The notes under the pieces: generated by a model
Database searches by the model: none
The model's input: the letters and a program-made list of their open reading frames with translations, nothing else
Told to the model about the DNA's origin: nothing
Part shown: one piece after another, positions 34,963 to 45,993 of the stretch
Numbering within the stretch: position 1 is the first letter of the stretch
Layout of the letters: each line of letters opens with the position of its first letter
Assembly: GCF_000226095.1 (NCBI RefSeq)
Contig: NC_016478.1
Coordinates: 1,478,001-1,542,000 of the forward strand
Length of the DNA stretch: 64,000 bases
DNA from: Thermothelomyces thermophilus ATCC 42464
Lineage: Eukaryota; Ascomycota; Sordariomycetes; Sordariales; Chaetomiaceae
Reading direction: 5' to 3'
Made by a program: the position numbers and the translations under genes

Positions 34963-37900
34963 TCAACCACTCACCCGGCCACCCCATTGCCCGTATCCGG
35001 ACCTCACACTCTCCCCAGCAGGCGACATGGCCCTGGACGACCCGTGTCTGACCCCGTTGACGCCGGGACTCGCCGTGGCGGCCGCAGACCTCCCCAAACA
35101 CCCATAATGCACGACTGCGTTATCCGGCATGGCAGCCACCACGCTCCCGCCGATCCGCTTGTGACAGACCCCGCAGACCCTCTCCTCCCCAATCACCACC
35201 CGCCGGTTCCGCCCGCCCTGCCCGCCGGGTATCCCATCCCCCAGATACAGGAGAGACTGGCTCGCAAAGAGCGCCGTCTTCCTCAGGCCGGCCACGACGC
35301 GCGCCTCGTTGACCGCGCTGTTGGCGCTGCGCATGCGGCCGCGGAAGTAGGACTCGAGCTGTGCCACAGGGAGGGTCTCGGGCACGAGGGAGAGAGTGGA
35401 CGTCGCCGGCAGGCGCGAGCCGTGTTTTGAGAGGAGGTCGAGAGCGGGCGCCAGGTTAGGGCTGTATTCTGGCGGGGGTTTGAGGTAGAGGGAGAGGAGA
35501 GTGTGGTAGATGGAAGGCTGTTCCTCGGCGGTCGCGGGCTGATTGGTTCTAGGATCTTGAGTGACATTGTGGCGGTCAGCCGTCGCAGTCTGCTGGGGAG
35601 GTTGCTGAGTTTTGTGAATGCGATTGCAGTATCTAGTAGGGTGTTGGTTAGAGTGGGCAGACAAATAACACTTGGGAGGGGGGGGATTTCGGGGTTCGCA
35701 CTCTTCGGCTTTAGCATAGTCTTGCATCTTAAAGACGTAGATCATAAGTGCTTGTCTGTGCTGGCCCATCTTGCTGAGTACCACGGCTTGCGCTTCGTAA
35801 AACGGGGGGTCTTGGGTGGTCAGTCCGGAACTCTAACCTGTCGGGAGGACTATGGACTCACCGTCTTTAGGAATCAGAGCTCTCGCCTTGCCCAAACCGT
35901 ACTGCTCGCTCTCCTTCAAGAAGCTAACTAATCGTTCCATGAGAGCGTCCCGCTCCTCCCCTCTCTCCTCCTTGCCTACCAGCTGCTTGATGAACAGCTC
36001 GACCAGTCGATCGTGAAAGTTCGGCGTCCGGTCGTTTAGGTCGTTAATAATATGCTCGAGGTACTGGATCTCCAGCTTCGGATCGATGCCGCCTAGGAAC
36101 GCGGCGACCCTGTCCCTCGGGAGCGTCTCGGCGTTCTCCGAGTCCGCAAGGAACACCTCCATGCCCAGCTCTGGGTCTTTCCGGAGCGTCCACTCCGAAT
36201 ACTCGAGAATCACGTCGATCATCTCTGGCGGCAGACCCTGCAGGTACATGACGGTCCTCCGCGGGCCGTGCAAGCCGGGCGCGGCCTCGTCGGGCTCGTC
36301 GGGGCTGCCGAATCGACGGAGCAAGGAAAGCGCCTGGCTGTGGAGCTTCTTGCCGTAAAAGAAGTCAACGAGCTCGTTGAAGCAGTTGTGCTCGAGCAGG
36401 CGCTCGTTGACCACGTCCGGGTCACAGAAGTTGGGGATGCGGAAGAGCGAGCTGACCAGCGTGGGGCGCGAGTACATGTAGGCGCGGAAGAGGGCGGTGT
36501 CAATGATCCGGAAGGTCGACTGCAGGGCACGCTCGAGCTGCTCGTCGCCCTCGTCCGGGGAAGAGAGGAGGAGAGTCTTGAAGGCCTCTTCGGTCGAGCC
36601 GGACTGGGATTTACGGGGTTTGAGCTTGCCGGTGGTCGGGTCAATGACGCGCTGGAGCCGGGTGCGAGCGCCGGCGAGATAGCTATTGAGGGCCAGAACC
36701 GAGGCCATAAGGTCCTTCTCCGCCTGGGACTGGTCGTCCTGCGGCTTTCCCTTGATGCTGGCTGTGTCATCGTCGGAGCCCTTCTTCGACGAGGCGATGG
36801 ATGCGGTCTCCGGGTTGAGCTTTCGACTCCCCATGAGGTACTTGGCAAACCCGCCAGCTCTCGATGGCGACGCAATTTCCGCGGCATCGGGCTTTGCTTC
36901 CTGCTCGCTGCTCGTCTTCCCGTTCGCGCTCTCCTGCTCGGATTCGTCGTGCTTCTCTTCCTCGGCCCCGGATAGATCGCCTGCGATAATCTTGGGGAAC
37001 AGCTTCAAAACTCTCTCTGGCGGAGCATCGACTTCGTCCTCATTGAACAGGTCCATCGAGTCGCGGTACTTCTTTTGGCGGAACAACAGCTCGGCCTTTT
37101 GCATCTTGACCTCCCGCAAGGTGTCTCTCTTGTTCTTGAGCAATGCATCCTCTAGCATGTCGAGGACGCTGATTGCCTCGTCGAGTTTGCCACTTCTGAC
37201 GAGCTCTTCGACTTGGGTATCATAGTCGGTAGCGTCCATTTTCCACACAACCCTGTCACTCGAGACATGAAATCCCTTGCCGGCGTGCGCCAGGCTGACT
37301 GTTGGAGGTGGAAAATGGAGCGCTGCGGCGCCGGGGAGGGCAATGCTCTGCAAAAGCGTGAGTGTGTTCGGGTTTCGGATCTCTAGGCTTCCCTTCGCCG
37401 GCGGTTGAAGAGCCAAGATGTATGGGTAGCTGTACCCAATCGAGTCTGGTGCGGCCTGCCAGGGGATCTGCCGCTTCTCGAGGGCCTTTCCCGAGTCGTC
37501 AATAAACAAGGTGTTGATATCCTTGGCGAGCAGCAGCTCTCCATTTGCGAGTTTGGCCGACAGGGGCTTCGGCATATAACCACCCAGGCCCATGTACCCC
37601 ATGCCGGCAGCGCTGACAGCACCGAAGCGGCCCTGCCCGCCTGCGGCACCGCCGATGGCGCCCGGCCCAACAATGTCTTCTACGTTGCCAGTCTCGACGT
37701 CGGCCATGGCATATCCGCTGTTCATGCCGCAGACGAGCCTCGTGGCATTGGCCCAAGTGATGGACCGGATCGACTCGGGGAGCACGATCTCGGTGACGTC
37801 GGGGGACAGCTCACTCTCGTGCCATGACCAAAGCAGGAGACGCCGCTTGACGGAAACGGCCAGCCGCGAGATGATCTCTGGGATTCCCGTGGCGGGGTCC

Positions 37901-38449
37901 TTGATGATGTTGCTCGTCACGGCAAAGGCGGAGGCATTCTTGGTCCGGGCCAGCGGAGCCTCGATTGGCTCCAAAGTCTGAAGGTCGTGTAGGGAGACGG
38001 CATAGTTGGAGAGCGACACAAGTGTGTTAGCCTCTTTGATTATGGCTAGCTGTTCGATGGCGCGTGTCGAGAATCTCTCCACCTCACGGAGAAGGTCGGT
38101 GGGCTTGGCTGCGGCGGGCTTGGGCGCTGGCTGGCCATCTTGTGCGGCCGTTGTAGTTGTGGCGCGGCCGGAGTCCTCGGGAGCAGCCTGAGAGGCCGAT
38201 GGGTTCTCGGAAGGCTGGGAATCGGTCGGAGGAGGTGTCGAGGGGTCGTTGACCCGGTAGATACGTAAGGAGCCGGTATTTAGACCAACGAGTACGCGGT
38301 CACCTGGACTCGCCAGTCAGCCAAAGACACAAAATAACACGCCGCATCTTGATCAGCACGAGCGTACCGTAGGCGAGAATGGACTCGATCTTGGACTTGT
38401 CTCGTTGCTTGAGCTCGATGATGGGTCGAGCTGTGAATGCGGAGAGCAT
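34963..38449 (-). CDS. vps39: HOPS-complex subunit VPS39/VAM6
   Basis: Vacuolar tethering factor that binds Rab7 (Ypt7), also reported in yeast as an activator of Gtr1 in TORC1 signalling. Four exons (38368-38449, 35862-38303, 35702-35810, 34963-35632) give 1100 aa. Residues 1-340 are the CNH domain (MLSAFTARPIIELKQRDKSK, DRVLVGLNTGSLRIYRV), with an extra Ser/Pro/Ala-rich loop. Next is the helical clathrin-type repeat (DEAISVLDMLEDALLKNKRD, SLLRRFG, EYSEWTLRKDPELG, FIKQLV). The C-terminal CGVCHKRIGGS...HYGCLGR is a zinc-binding Vps39_2 site. Intron 3 is 69 nt, in frame and stop-free, with a GTGCGA donor. Confidence 0.93.
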
Positions 38450-38660
38450 GGCGCCTGCCAGCTCGTCAGTTCGTGCGCTGGGCGCAATCACCGGCGCATC
38501 GGGGGCGGTTTGAAAGATTGCCGCAGAGTGCCCGGCAAATGTGAAGTTGCGCTACTTTGGTGTTGTGAGGGCTGTCGAGGGGCGATGGATGAGGGTCGCT
38601 TGTGTTGCTGGCGCATGACGGCATCAGGCCCGGCCAGACGCGGTCGGGTTAGCTCCGATA

Positions 38661-38670
38661 AGGGTTAGGG
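38661..38670. promoter_or_regulatory. Telobox-like AGGGTTAGGG upstream of VPS39
   Basis: 1.67 copies of TTAGGG about 212-221 nt upstream of the VPS39 start codon, on the + strand. Teloboxes are common in fungal promoters. The match is seen directly; its role is inferred. Confidence 0.4.
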
Positions 38671-39429
38671 TGGCAACAACAAGCATGCTTGTTTCACCTC
38701 TGGGCTCAATATACGGAGTAATCCTCGAGCTCCCTCTTCCGCTTGTAGTAGGTACAGTACCTACCAACCTTGCAATTCGTGATGAGTTTTGCTCATATTC
38801 CAAGATAATCACTAAAGTCTTTGTCATCCTCTGAAATATGAATTTCGGTACCCTCTAAAGCAGATCTAAACTAAGGATGCGGGCCCTTGTCCTTTCCTGA
38901 TGTGAACTCGACCGTCAGTGAGGCGTAGGCGATTGCTTGGGTACTTGATACAGTTCGTTTGTCTACGGACGCGTTTGTCAAGATAAGCCCTGTGGATCTG
39001 GCAAACGGGCTGGCAAACGGAGGGTTCTTTGTTCCTATCCTCTACTTATACAGAGCCACAGGGCCAGCCAACGTAGGAAGGAGACATCGATCTTTTGAAC
39101 TATTTACAACTTACCAACTTTTCTTCCATCTACTGGAGACCATCTTCCATCAGTACTATTATCACTGGCAACTACACAGTAGGTTCCTAGCTCTGCTACG
39201 CGTGGTTCAGAAGTGGAGCAGGTAATAATGATTTCAATAACATCAGGTAGGATCAATCAGGATTTTGCATGGGATTCATTTATATAGTTCCTAAATTCTT
39301 CATCACCACTTGGACTAACTATATCCTGGCGCACTCGATGAGTCGAATCCAATCCATTTCGCAGCCAACAAACACGTGATCTAAGCGAGCTTGCCGTGGT
39401 TGTGTACAGAGTACGAAGTACTGTAATTC

Positions 39430-40184
39430 GTACGAAGTACGGATCTATTTCGATAACCCCTGTGTGCTTACGGAATAGGCTACTATACGGTGCATACGTA
39501 CTACTCCGTACAGGTGTAAGTCTTTTCGTAGATCATCGTTTCAGCCGCGCGCTCTTGCATGGGAGAGCCATTGGCAGCCTAATCCAAGTCACAGGAGGCT
39601 GCTCTGCCCAAGGCGCCGGGAAGCAGACACATACATGGCCGTGTCGGGTGCCTGGCGGGCGCAGCCCGGTTCCGTTCCGTTGCCCGCAGCCGTCGGAAGC
39701 TTGAGCGGAGCTCCGCATGGCCGGGGTCCTCGGTATCCCGAACTCCGTTGATACGAATGTTTTTCTGTTGCCAGCGGAGAAAGGCACACTGCCAAAGCTA
39801 CTCGGTCTCCTGCACCAACCAGAAAGTCCCTTGTTATTGCGGTGTAAGTGTATGTATGTACGGGCATCCATCCATTCATACACTACGCATTTGGCAGGTT
39901 GGTCCATTACCTACGCAGTACGCAGTATCTTAGTGGACTCGGGTTACGCATTGATAAGGTACTCCATAGCCCTGACGCAGGGAACACTGGCTTGGAACGT
40001 GTCCACGCAGTCATGGACATGGACCCGAGACGATGAATCGGGTGGGTTCCAGCGCTAGCATTGCAGCATGCCAAGATGTTCTAGGCTACTGCGACCCAAC
40101 CGGAGGTGGGAACACAGCGGCTGAGTGGGCCCGGTCGATGGTGCACATACACTACTCGTACAGTACGGAGTACGAAGTACGGAT
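39430..40184. repeat. Duplicated 15-mer GTACGAAGTACGGAT
   Basis: The same 15-nt string occurs at 39430-39444 and 40170-40184, 740 nt apart, each inside GTAC-rich DNA and followed some 12-20 nt later by a CCCC run. A partial third copy, GTACGAAGTAC, lies at 39411-39421. Confidence 0.6.
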
Positions 40185-40613
40185 TCATCCGCAATACCCC
40201 ACCCGAACGTTCGCCGGTGCTGCTTGCAGATTCGGGGACTCGAGAGCTGGAGCCCGTTCAGCATCGTGTCGTCAATCGATTCCCCCGGCTGAATTACAGG
40301 CTCAAGCCCACCTCGAACGAGTCCTACGGATGCCCTCGAGGCAGAATTATCGAAAATTCCGCCCCCATACATCCCCACGAAACCCTCTCCTAGCCGATCC
40401 GTCGGTGTTCGCGCGCAGGAACCGCCCGCATCGGCCCGTCGAACACCCCTAGTCCGTCTCGATAGGGGAGGGAGCCCGCCGCCTGCCCAGATCGAGCTTG
40501 CAGAGTACCCGACAGCCGCGGCGCGCGAGTATCGCGAGTTTGCACGCGAGCGCCAGCGTAAGTACGACATCAAGCGGGCCGAGAAGCGGAGGTGGCTCGA
40601 GCAGCAGGACGAG

Positions 40614-43325
40614 ATGAAGTTCTCCCACAGCATCCAGTTCAACGCCGTTCCGGACTGGAGCAACCACTACATCGCTTATAGCAATCTCAAGAAGCTGTGA
40701 GTTCCCTCCCGGTGGTTTCCCGTTGTCGATCTTGCCGCGCTGACGACATTGCCCCAGCATATACCAGCTCGAGAAGGCCATCCACCTGCCTGCCGGAGAC
40801 GCCGAGTCCCGGCCGCTGATCCGGAACGATGATCCCGAAGCCGTCTTCAGTCGCGCTCTCGACGTCGAGCTCGAAAAGATAACCTCGTTCTACGTCCTCA
40901 AGGAGAAGGAGCTGCTTGACGAGGTAGAAATCCTCCTCAGGGATGTCGACGAGTTCGAGCAGGAGGCGGGCGTCACCGATGACGTTCGCCCGCCTACCCG
41001 CGCGAGCGATAGGACAAACAACGAGAGGCATCGTCGGCCCAGTAGCACGCACAGTCGCCACTCCACCGAGGACGGCAGGTACGAAGATAGTGACGACGAA
41101 GGAGACGAGGGGGCCGGCCTGACCGCCAAGAGGCGGAGCATCAGCCGAGGGAGGCGCACCTCCGCGTGGCACCCAAGGTTGGCGTCGACCGACATGACAG
41201 CGTCAACCGAACTCACGCGGTCCATGCGGAGGATGAGCGCGACCTACGACGACTATGCCGAGCAAGCCGTGCTGTACTCGTCCGGCATCATGCTCAAGAA
41301 GCGAATGATCAACCTCTATGTCCAGCTGTGCGAGCTCAAGTCGTACATCCAGCTGAATCGGACCGGCTTTAGCAAGGTTCTCAAGAAGTTCGACAAGATC
41401 ATCGACCGCAATTTGCGACCCCGGTACATGGAGACCTATGTCGAGACTGCCTACCCCTTCCGCCCCGAAACCACCAAGGGTTTGGAAGAGCGGATATCCC
41501 AGATGGTGCAGGCCTACACCGTCATCGTCACCAACGGTGATGCCGAGGCGGCCATCCGCGACCTGAGATCGCACCTGAGAGAGCACGTCGTTTGGGAACG
41601 GAACACGGTCTGGAGGGATCTGATCGGCCTGGAGAGGAGAGCCGAGGCGGCGAGCCTGGGCCATACCCTTCTCGGCGTTGACGCGGATGCCCAGAGGACG
41701 CGGCTGCAAGGCGACGATGAGATTGTGCTGCCGGTTATGAAGATCACCACGCCCCTGGGCCGCTTCGCCTTGCCGGTTTGGCTGCTCAGCTCCACGACGC
41801 TCACCCTCGTCATCATCGTCGCCCTGTTCTTCGCCGTCATGTACGTCCCGATCATGGAGAGACCCGAGCAGCAGAACTGCCTGGCCATGCTGGTGCTCGT
41901 CAGTCTGCTCTGGGCCACCGAGGCGCTGCCCCTGTTTGTCACCTCGCTCATCATCCCTTTCCTCTGCGTCGTCCTCCGGGTCTTCCGAGGCGCGGACGCG
42001 CCTCACGCGAGGCTGGGCTCCAAGGAGACCACCGCCGCCGTGTTCGCCGCCATGTGGACGCCCGTCATCATGCTCCTGCTCGGCGGTTTCACGCTGGCAG
42101 CCGCGCTCTCCAAGTGCGGCATCGACAAGCGCATCGCCACCTTCGTCCTGAGCAAGGCCGGCACGCGCCCCAAGACCGTCCTCATTGCCAACATGGGCGT
42201 CGCCGCCGTCGCCAGCATGCTGATCAGCAACGTCGCCGCGCCGGTCCTCTGCTTCGGCATCATCGAGCCCATGCTCCGCAACCTGCCCGCGGGCTCCCCC
42301 ATGTCCAAAGCCGTCATCATCGGCATCGCCCTGGCCTCCAACATCGGCGGCATGCTCTCCCCCATCGCCTCGCCGCAAAACGTCGTCGCCATCGGCATCA
42401 TGGAGCCCGAACCGACCTGGGGCCAGTGGTTCTTCATCGCCATCCCCGTCGGCCTCCTCTCCCTCGTCCTCATCTGGCTGCTCCTCCTGCTCGCCTTCAA
42501 ACCCGGCCGCAGCACCACCATCGTGCCCGTGCGCCCCGTGCGCGATCCCTTCACGGGCATCCAGTGGTTCGTCTCGGCCGTGACGGTCGTCACCATCGCC
42601 CTCTGGTGCGCCTCGCACAGCCTCGAGGGCGTCTTCGGTGACATGGGCGTCATCGCCATCATCCCCATCGTGCTCTTCTTCGGCGTCGGCATCCTGACCA
42701 AGGAGGACTTCAACAACTTCCCCTGGACCATCATCATCCTCGCCGCCGGCGGCCTCTCCCTCGGCAAGGCCGTCAACTCGTCCGGCCTGCTGCACACCGC
42801 CACCAAGGCCATCACCCACCGCGTCGAGCAGTACAGCCTCTACGGCATCCTCGTCGTCTTCTCCAGCCTCATCCTCGTCATCGCCACCTTCATCAGCCAT
42901 ACCGTCGCCGCCCTCATCATCCTCCCCCTCGTCTTCGACGTCGGCAAGGGCCTCGAGGAGCCCCATCCGAACCTGCTGGTCATGGCCGGCGTGCTGATGT
43001 GCAGCGCCGCCATGGCCCTGCCCACGAGCGGGTTCCCTAACATGAGTGAGTTCCACCTCCCCGCCTTTGCTTCTCTCCCTTGACTTTTTCTTTGTTTGTT
43101 TCCCGTCTCTCCCTCCCCCAACCCCGCCTCTTTTTGTCCTGGTAACTGACTTGTTTCTTTTTTTTTCCTACCCTCTACCTAGCTGCCATCATGAAGGAGG
43201 ATCCCGCCGGCCAGCGGTATCTGAAGGTCAAGCACTTCATCCGGGTCGGCGTGCCCAGCAGCCTGATCTCGCTTGTCGTGACGGTCACTGTGGGCTATGT
43301 CGTGATGAGGGTGACAGGAATGTAA
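40614..43325 (+). CDS. SPX-domain low-affinity phosphate transporter (PHO87/90/91 type)
   Basis: Three exons (40614-40696, 40758-43045, 43183-43325) give 837 aa. The SPX domain starts MKFSHSIQFNAVPDWSNHYI, continues YSNLKKLIYQLEKAIH across intron 1, and includes MLKKRMINLYVQLCELKSYIQLN...FSKVLKKFDKIID. Its basic surface is known to bind inositol pyrophosphates. From about residue 364 there is a multi-helix SLC13/DASS-type transporter with EAPL-like TEALPLFVTSLIIPFLCV, SNVAAPVLCF, SNIGGMLSPIASPQN and SHTVAALIILP motifs. Yeast Pho87 and Pho90 act at the plasma membrane and Pho91 at the vacuole. I cannot tell which from this sequence. The ATG is the canonical SPX start, but the upstream frame is open (see findings). 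Confidence 0.93.
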
Positions 43326-44457
43326 ATCGGGGGGGTATTGCGGACGTAACATTATTTTCCATACACTGAATCAAGGGGGATCTAATAATGGTCGGCCAAG
43401 CGGGGTAAGAGGAAGACGGGACTTTGTATCAATCTCGGATGGGCGCGTCTCTGGAAGGCCGCATCTGTCTTAGTTGATTATGTGCGTGACAGGTTGGGGA
43501 ATGGGGTATGTGACTACCTGCATTAGATGATTTAAGGGCATATAGATGAGAGACTCGGTTCCCTCTTACCTTATTAAAGCAAAGCTTCAATTGACGAAGT
43601 CTCTGAGATGTATATATGTACACATTAAAGAGCAAAGGAAGGAGCTTCGCTTCTATATACTAGCCTAATCCTCTAAATTTTATCTATCCAGCCATTGGAT
43701 GCCACGCTCTTGGCCGCCCGAGGTGTGTTCTTTCCCTACGTATCGCCTGCAATAATGGGTGCATTCGCCATAGAGGTGTGGCTGGCTCTGTATGTAGCAA
43801 GTCCCTCGAAGTTGGTAGTATATCTATAGAACTATCCTATTAGGGTCGAGCCTACAGCCTATAAAGCGTAGCTTCCTGCCTACTATGGGCCTCGACAAGA
43901 GGTGCGCGAAGCTTATACCGTAGTCGGGGCATTTTACCTGTAGTTAGAATGGTAATTGACGGACAGTCCTGAAACGGTATCCAGATGATGGAGCATTCGA
44001 GGAACCGACAAGCAGTTTGGCAACGCAAGTCTTAGTTTGTAGTTCGATCCTGCAGGCGTTTGACGACTCATAGCGGCCCGAGTCATGATATTTTGGCCAG
44101 AGTGATTAAGGCCAGTATATATTCATCTCCATATGTCTCCTCCAAAAGTGATTGCGTTCAATCATGCCACACACATTAAAACACCATGACCACTCTGTCC
44201 TTTAACCCCGCCCGTTGCTTTCCCGTGCGCGCCCTTTGTGATGATGTGCTCAAATCAGCAAATACGCGGGGTATCGAGCATTCCAAAACACAGCAGTTTC
44301 CAACCAGCCATCATAAAAAAAACCAAAAAAAAAAAAAAAAAAAAAAACCGAACCGAAGGTAGAAAAAGATTAAGCAACCTCGAGATGCATTCCTTCAGGC
44401 GATGCCAAGCGCCGACCTCTGCATGTTGAAGCTCCAAAACCAGCGCGCCCAACCGAA
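43326..44457. other. Region between convergent SPX transporter and DUF4050 gene, with TpA-rich patch
   Basis: The left part (43326-43550) should hold the 3' UTR of the transporter. From about 43550 to 44120 the DNA turns AT-rich with many TA steps (CTATATACTAGCC, AGTATATCTATAGAACTA), which resembles an old repeat changed by C-to-T mutation such as RIP; no element family is recognisable. An A23 run lies at 44325-44347. Confidence 0.4.
44325..44347. repeat. A23 homopolymer
   Basis: A run of 23 A on the + strand lies just downstream of the DUF4050 gene stop, so it would be U-rich in that gene's 3' UTR. Without flanking target-site duplications it cannot be called a retroelement tail. Confidence 0.6.
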
Positions 44458-45993
44458 CTAAGTAGCCGCGGTGACCTCCTTGGTAGTAGGGCTTGTAGGC
44501 GAAAGTGGCCCCTCCACGCCATTCCCACTGACGGCACCGTGGGCATGACCGTGTTGTCCAAGAGACAGCACCCTTTGCAAACTTCTCCTGAAGAGAGTCT
44601 TGCCCGACGACCCAGCAACATCATCATTGGACTGCGAACGACGGAGCTCGTCCTCCTTACTCTCTTTATTGTTGGCACCGTTCGCCTCCTGTGTTGCCGC
44701 CGGCGTCGTCGTAGTGCGACTAGCGGTCTTGTTCCCCCCTCCGGTGCCACCGCCAGTGCCAAACAAGCCAACCAGGCTCAGCCTCCTCCCCTTGGACGCC
44801 GCGGCCTCTGCAGCGGCTGCATTCTTGTTACGCTGCTGCTGCGCCTTCTGCTGGCGCACAGCGAGCACCTGAGCGTTGGACGCCTCGACGGGCGCTGGGG
44901 CAGGGTACACGGATTTGGGCGGCCACTCGCCGTCACGCTTCCACCCGACGACGCAGGCGCGTAGCATGTCGGAAAGGTTCACCGGACAGGCCGGCTGCAG
45001 GCTCTGGGTGACAACTTTGTCGTAGAGCGAACTGTACATGGCAGGCTGGACCGAGGCGCGCATTGGATTTTGTGGCGGGAGGAGGGGTGGGGCGACAGGA
45101 ACGACGGTCTGGACTGGGTGGAGGACACGGGGAGCGGTCGAGTCCCGGGAGACTGTTCTCTGTACGGCCCCAGAGTCTGAATCGGAAGCCGTCGTTGTGG
45201 ATGTGCGGGTTGCAGTGGGCGAGACGGGCGAGCTTGGGCCGGGCGGTGAGCCCGATGCGACGACGGCGCTGTGGGAGATGGACGACTGCGTCCGATGGTG
45301 TCGCCAAAAGAGGCGGCGAGCGGAAGATGGTGAGACAGGACTTGGTGGCTTCGGCTTCACCCGCACTGTTTTGGCGCCGGTCCAGGCGTTACGGCGCGCT
45401 TCAAAGCATGCCAACCCCGGGTTCCATTTCATCTCCTCCCGCACCGCTCTTCGCCGACGCGCCCGCTTCATCTCGATGGATTCGCGCACGGCTGCACCGA
45501 CAGCATCTGGGCTGCCAAACCGGAAGGGAGAGGCTGATGGACAAGGCTCGTCGTCGTCTGAGAGATCGGACGTCCATTCTGCCCGTGGGCGAAAGCGGGT
45601 TGTATCTTCCGATATTGTGCTGTACACCGACTCTGCGTCCGATTCCGGGTCCGCCTCCGCCCCTGGGTCCCTCGGTGCATCTTCGACGGCCGCCGCCGCT
45701 CCATCTCCGGCTTCTTGTGGGTCGCCATTGGCTGTCTGAGCCTTCTCGTCTTGCGCACTGGCTGCGGGTTCCGCCGAGGCAGAAGCCGAGTTTACCACAG
45801 GGGGCCAGGTGAATTCCCAGTCATTGCGCACTCTCTCGGCGAGATATCTATTCACCGCCTCCCTATTCTTCACCTTGTCCCTGCTAACAAGGTCGGGGTC
45901 GAAGTCCAGCGGCGGCTGTACGCCATGGGGGAAGGAATTGCGGAACTTGGTGAAGGTCGTCCGCGGCGACTTGACCAGATCTGAGAAGATCAT
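44458..45993 (-). CDS. DUF4050/Gag1-like fungal protein
   Basis: Single exon of 511 aa from ATG 45993. I recognise it only tentatively. It begins MIFSDLVKSPRTTFTKFRNS, and has NREAVNRYLAERVRNDWEFTWP, then an acidic Ser-rich stretch, a basic helix (IEMKRARRRRAVREEMKWNP), and GLACFEARRNAWTGAKTVRVK. Late comes MYSSLYDKVVTQSLQPACPVNLSDMLRACVVGWKRDGEWPP. These W-rich blocks look like the DUF4050 family of fungi, called Gag1-like in some databases. The link to TORC1 signalling via Gag1 is uncertain and should not be read as shown. The rest is disordered, with a Lys/Ala-rich helix and Ser-phospho-like RSQSN and RRSLQRV motifs near the C-terminus. Confidence 0.7.
   Translation of the reverse strand: MIFSDLVKSPRTTFTKFRNSFPHGVQPPLDFDPDLVSRDKVKNREAVNRYLAERVRNDWEFTWPPVVNSASASAEPAASAQDEKAQTANGDPQEAGDGAAAAVEDAPRDPGAEADPESDAESVYSTISEDTTRFRPRAEWTSDLSDDDEPCPSASPFRFGSPDAVGAAVRESIEMKRARRRRAVREEMKWNPGLACFEARRNAWTGAKTVRVKPKPPSPVSPSSARRLFWRHHRTQSSISHSAVVASGSPPGPSSPVSPTATRTSTTTASDSDSGAVQRTVSRDSTAPRVLHPVQTVVPVAPPLLPPQNPMRASVQPAMYSSLYDKVVTQSLQPACPVNLSDMLRACVVGWKRDGEWPPKSVYPAPAPVEASNAQVLAVRQQKAQQQRNKNAAAAEAAASKGRRLSLVGLFGTGGGTGGGNKTASRTTTTPAATQEANGANNKESKEDELRRSQSNDDVAGSSGKTLFRRSLQRVLSLGQHGHAHGAVSGNGVEGPLSPTSPTTKEVTAAT

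Larger units (their letters stand above)
38450..40613. other. Divergent region between VPS39 and the SPX transporter
   Basis: This 2.2-kb stretch holds both promoters. It carries several TAC/GTA-rich repeats, three TACGGAGTA elements and a duplicated 15-mer (see repeats). Just before the transporter, 40293-40613 is open in the same frame as the transporter but has no ATG (see findings). Confidence 0.4.

Noticed and set aside
38661-38670. AGGGTTAGGG as a telomerase RNA template
   Set aside because: It is in the VPS39 promoter or 5' leader, there is no room for a 2-kb RNA gene with template in the usual place, and teloboxes explain it better.
41203-43056. 617-codon open frame antisense to the SPX transporter
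   Set aside because: It mirrors the coding frame. Strong third-position C bias on the sense strand removes stops on the antisense, and the text is low-complexity Gly/Asp/Glu/His with no domain.
43972-44061. tRNA-like T-arm (TGTAGTTCGATCCTGCA) with weak acceptor pairing
   Set aside because: The acceptor stem has a mismatch, no clear A box or D-loop GG was found, and the length is off. Probably chance.
44325-44347. A23 run as a retroelement poly(A) tail
   Set aside because: No target-site duplication or element sequence precedes it; it is a plain homopolymer near a 3' UTR.
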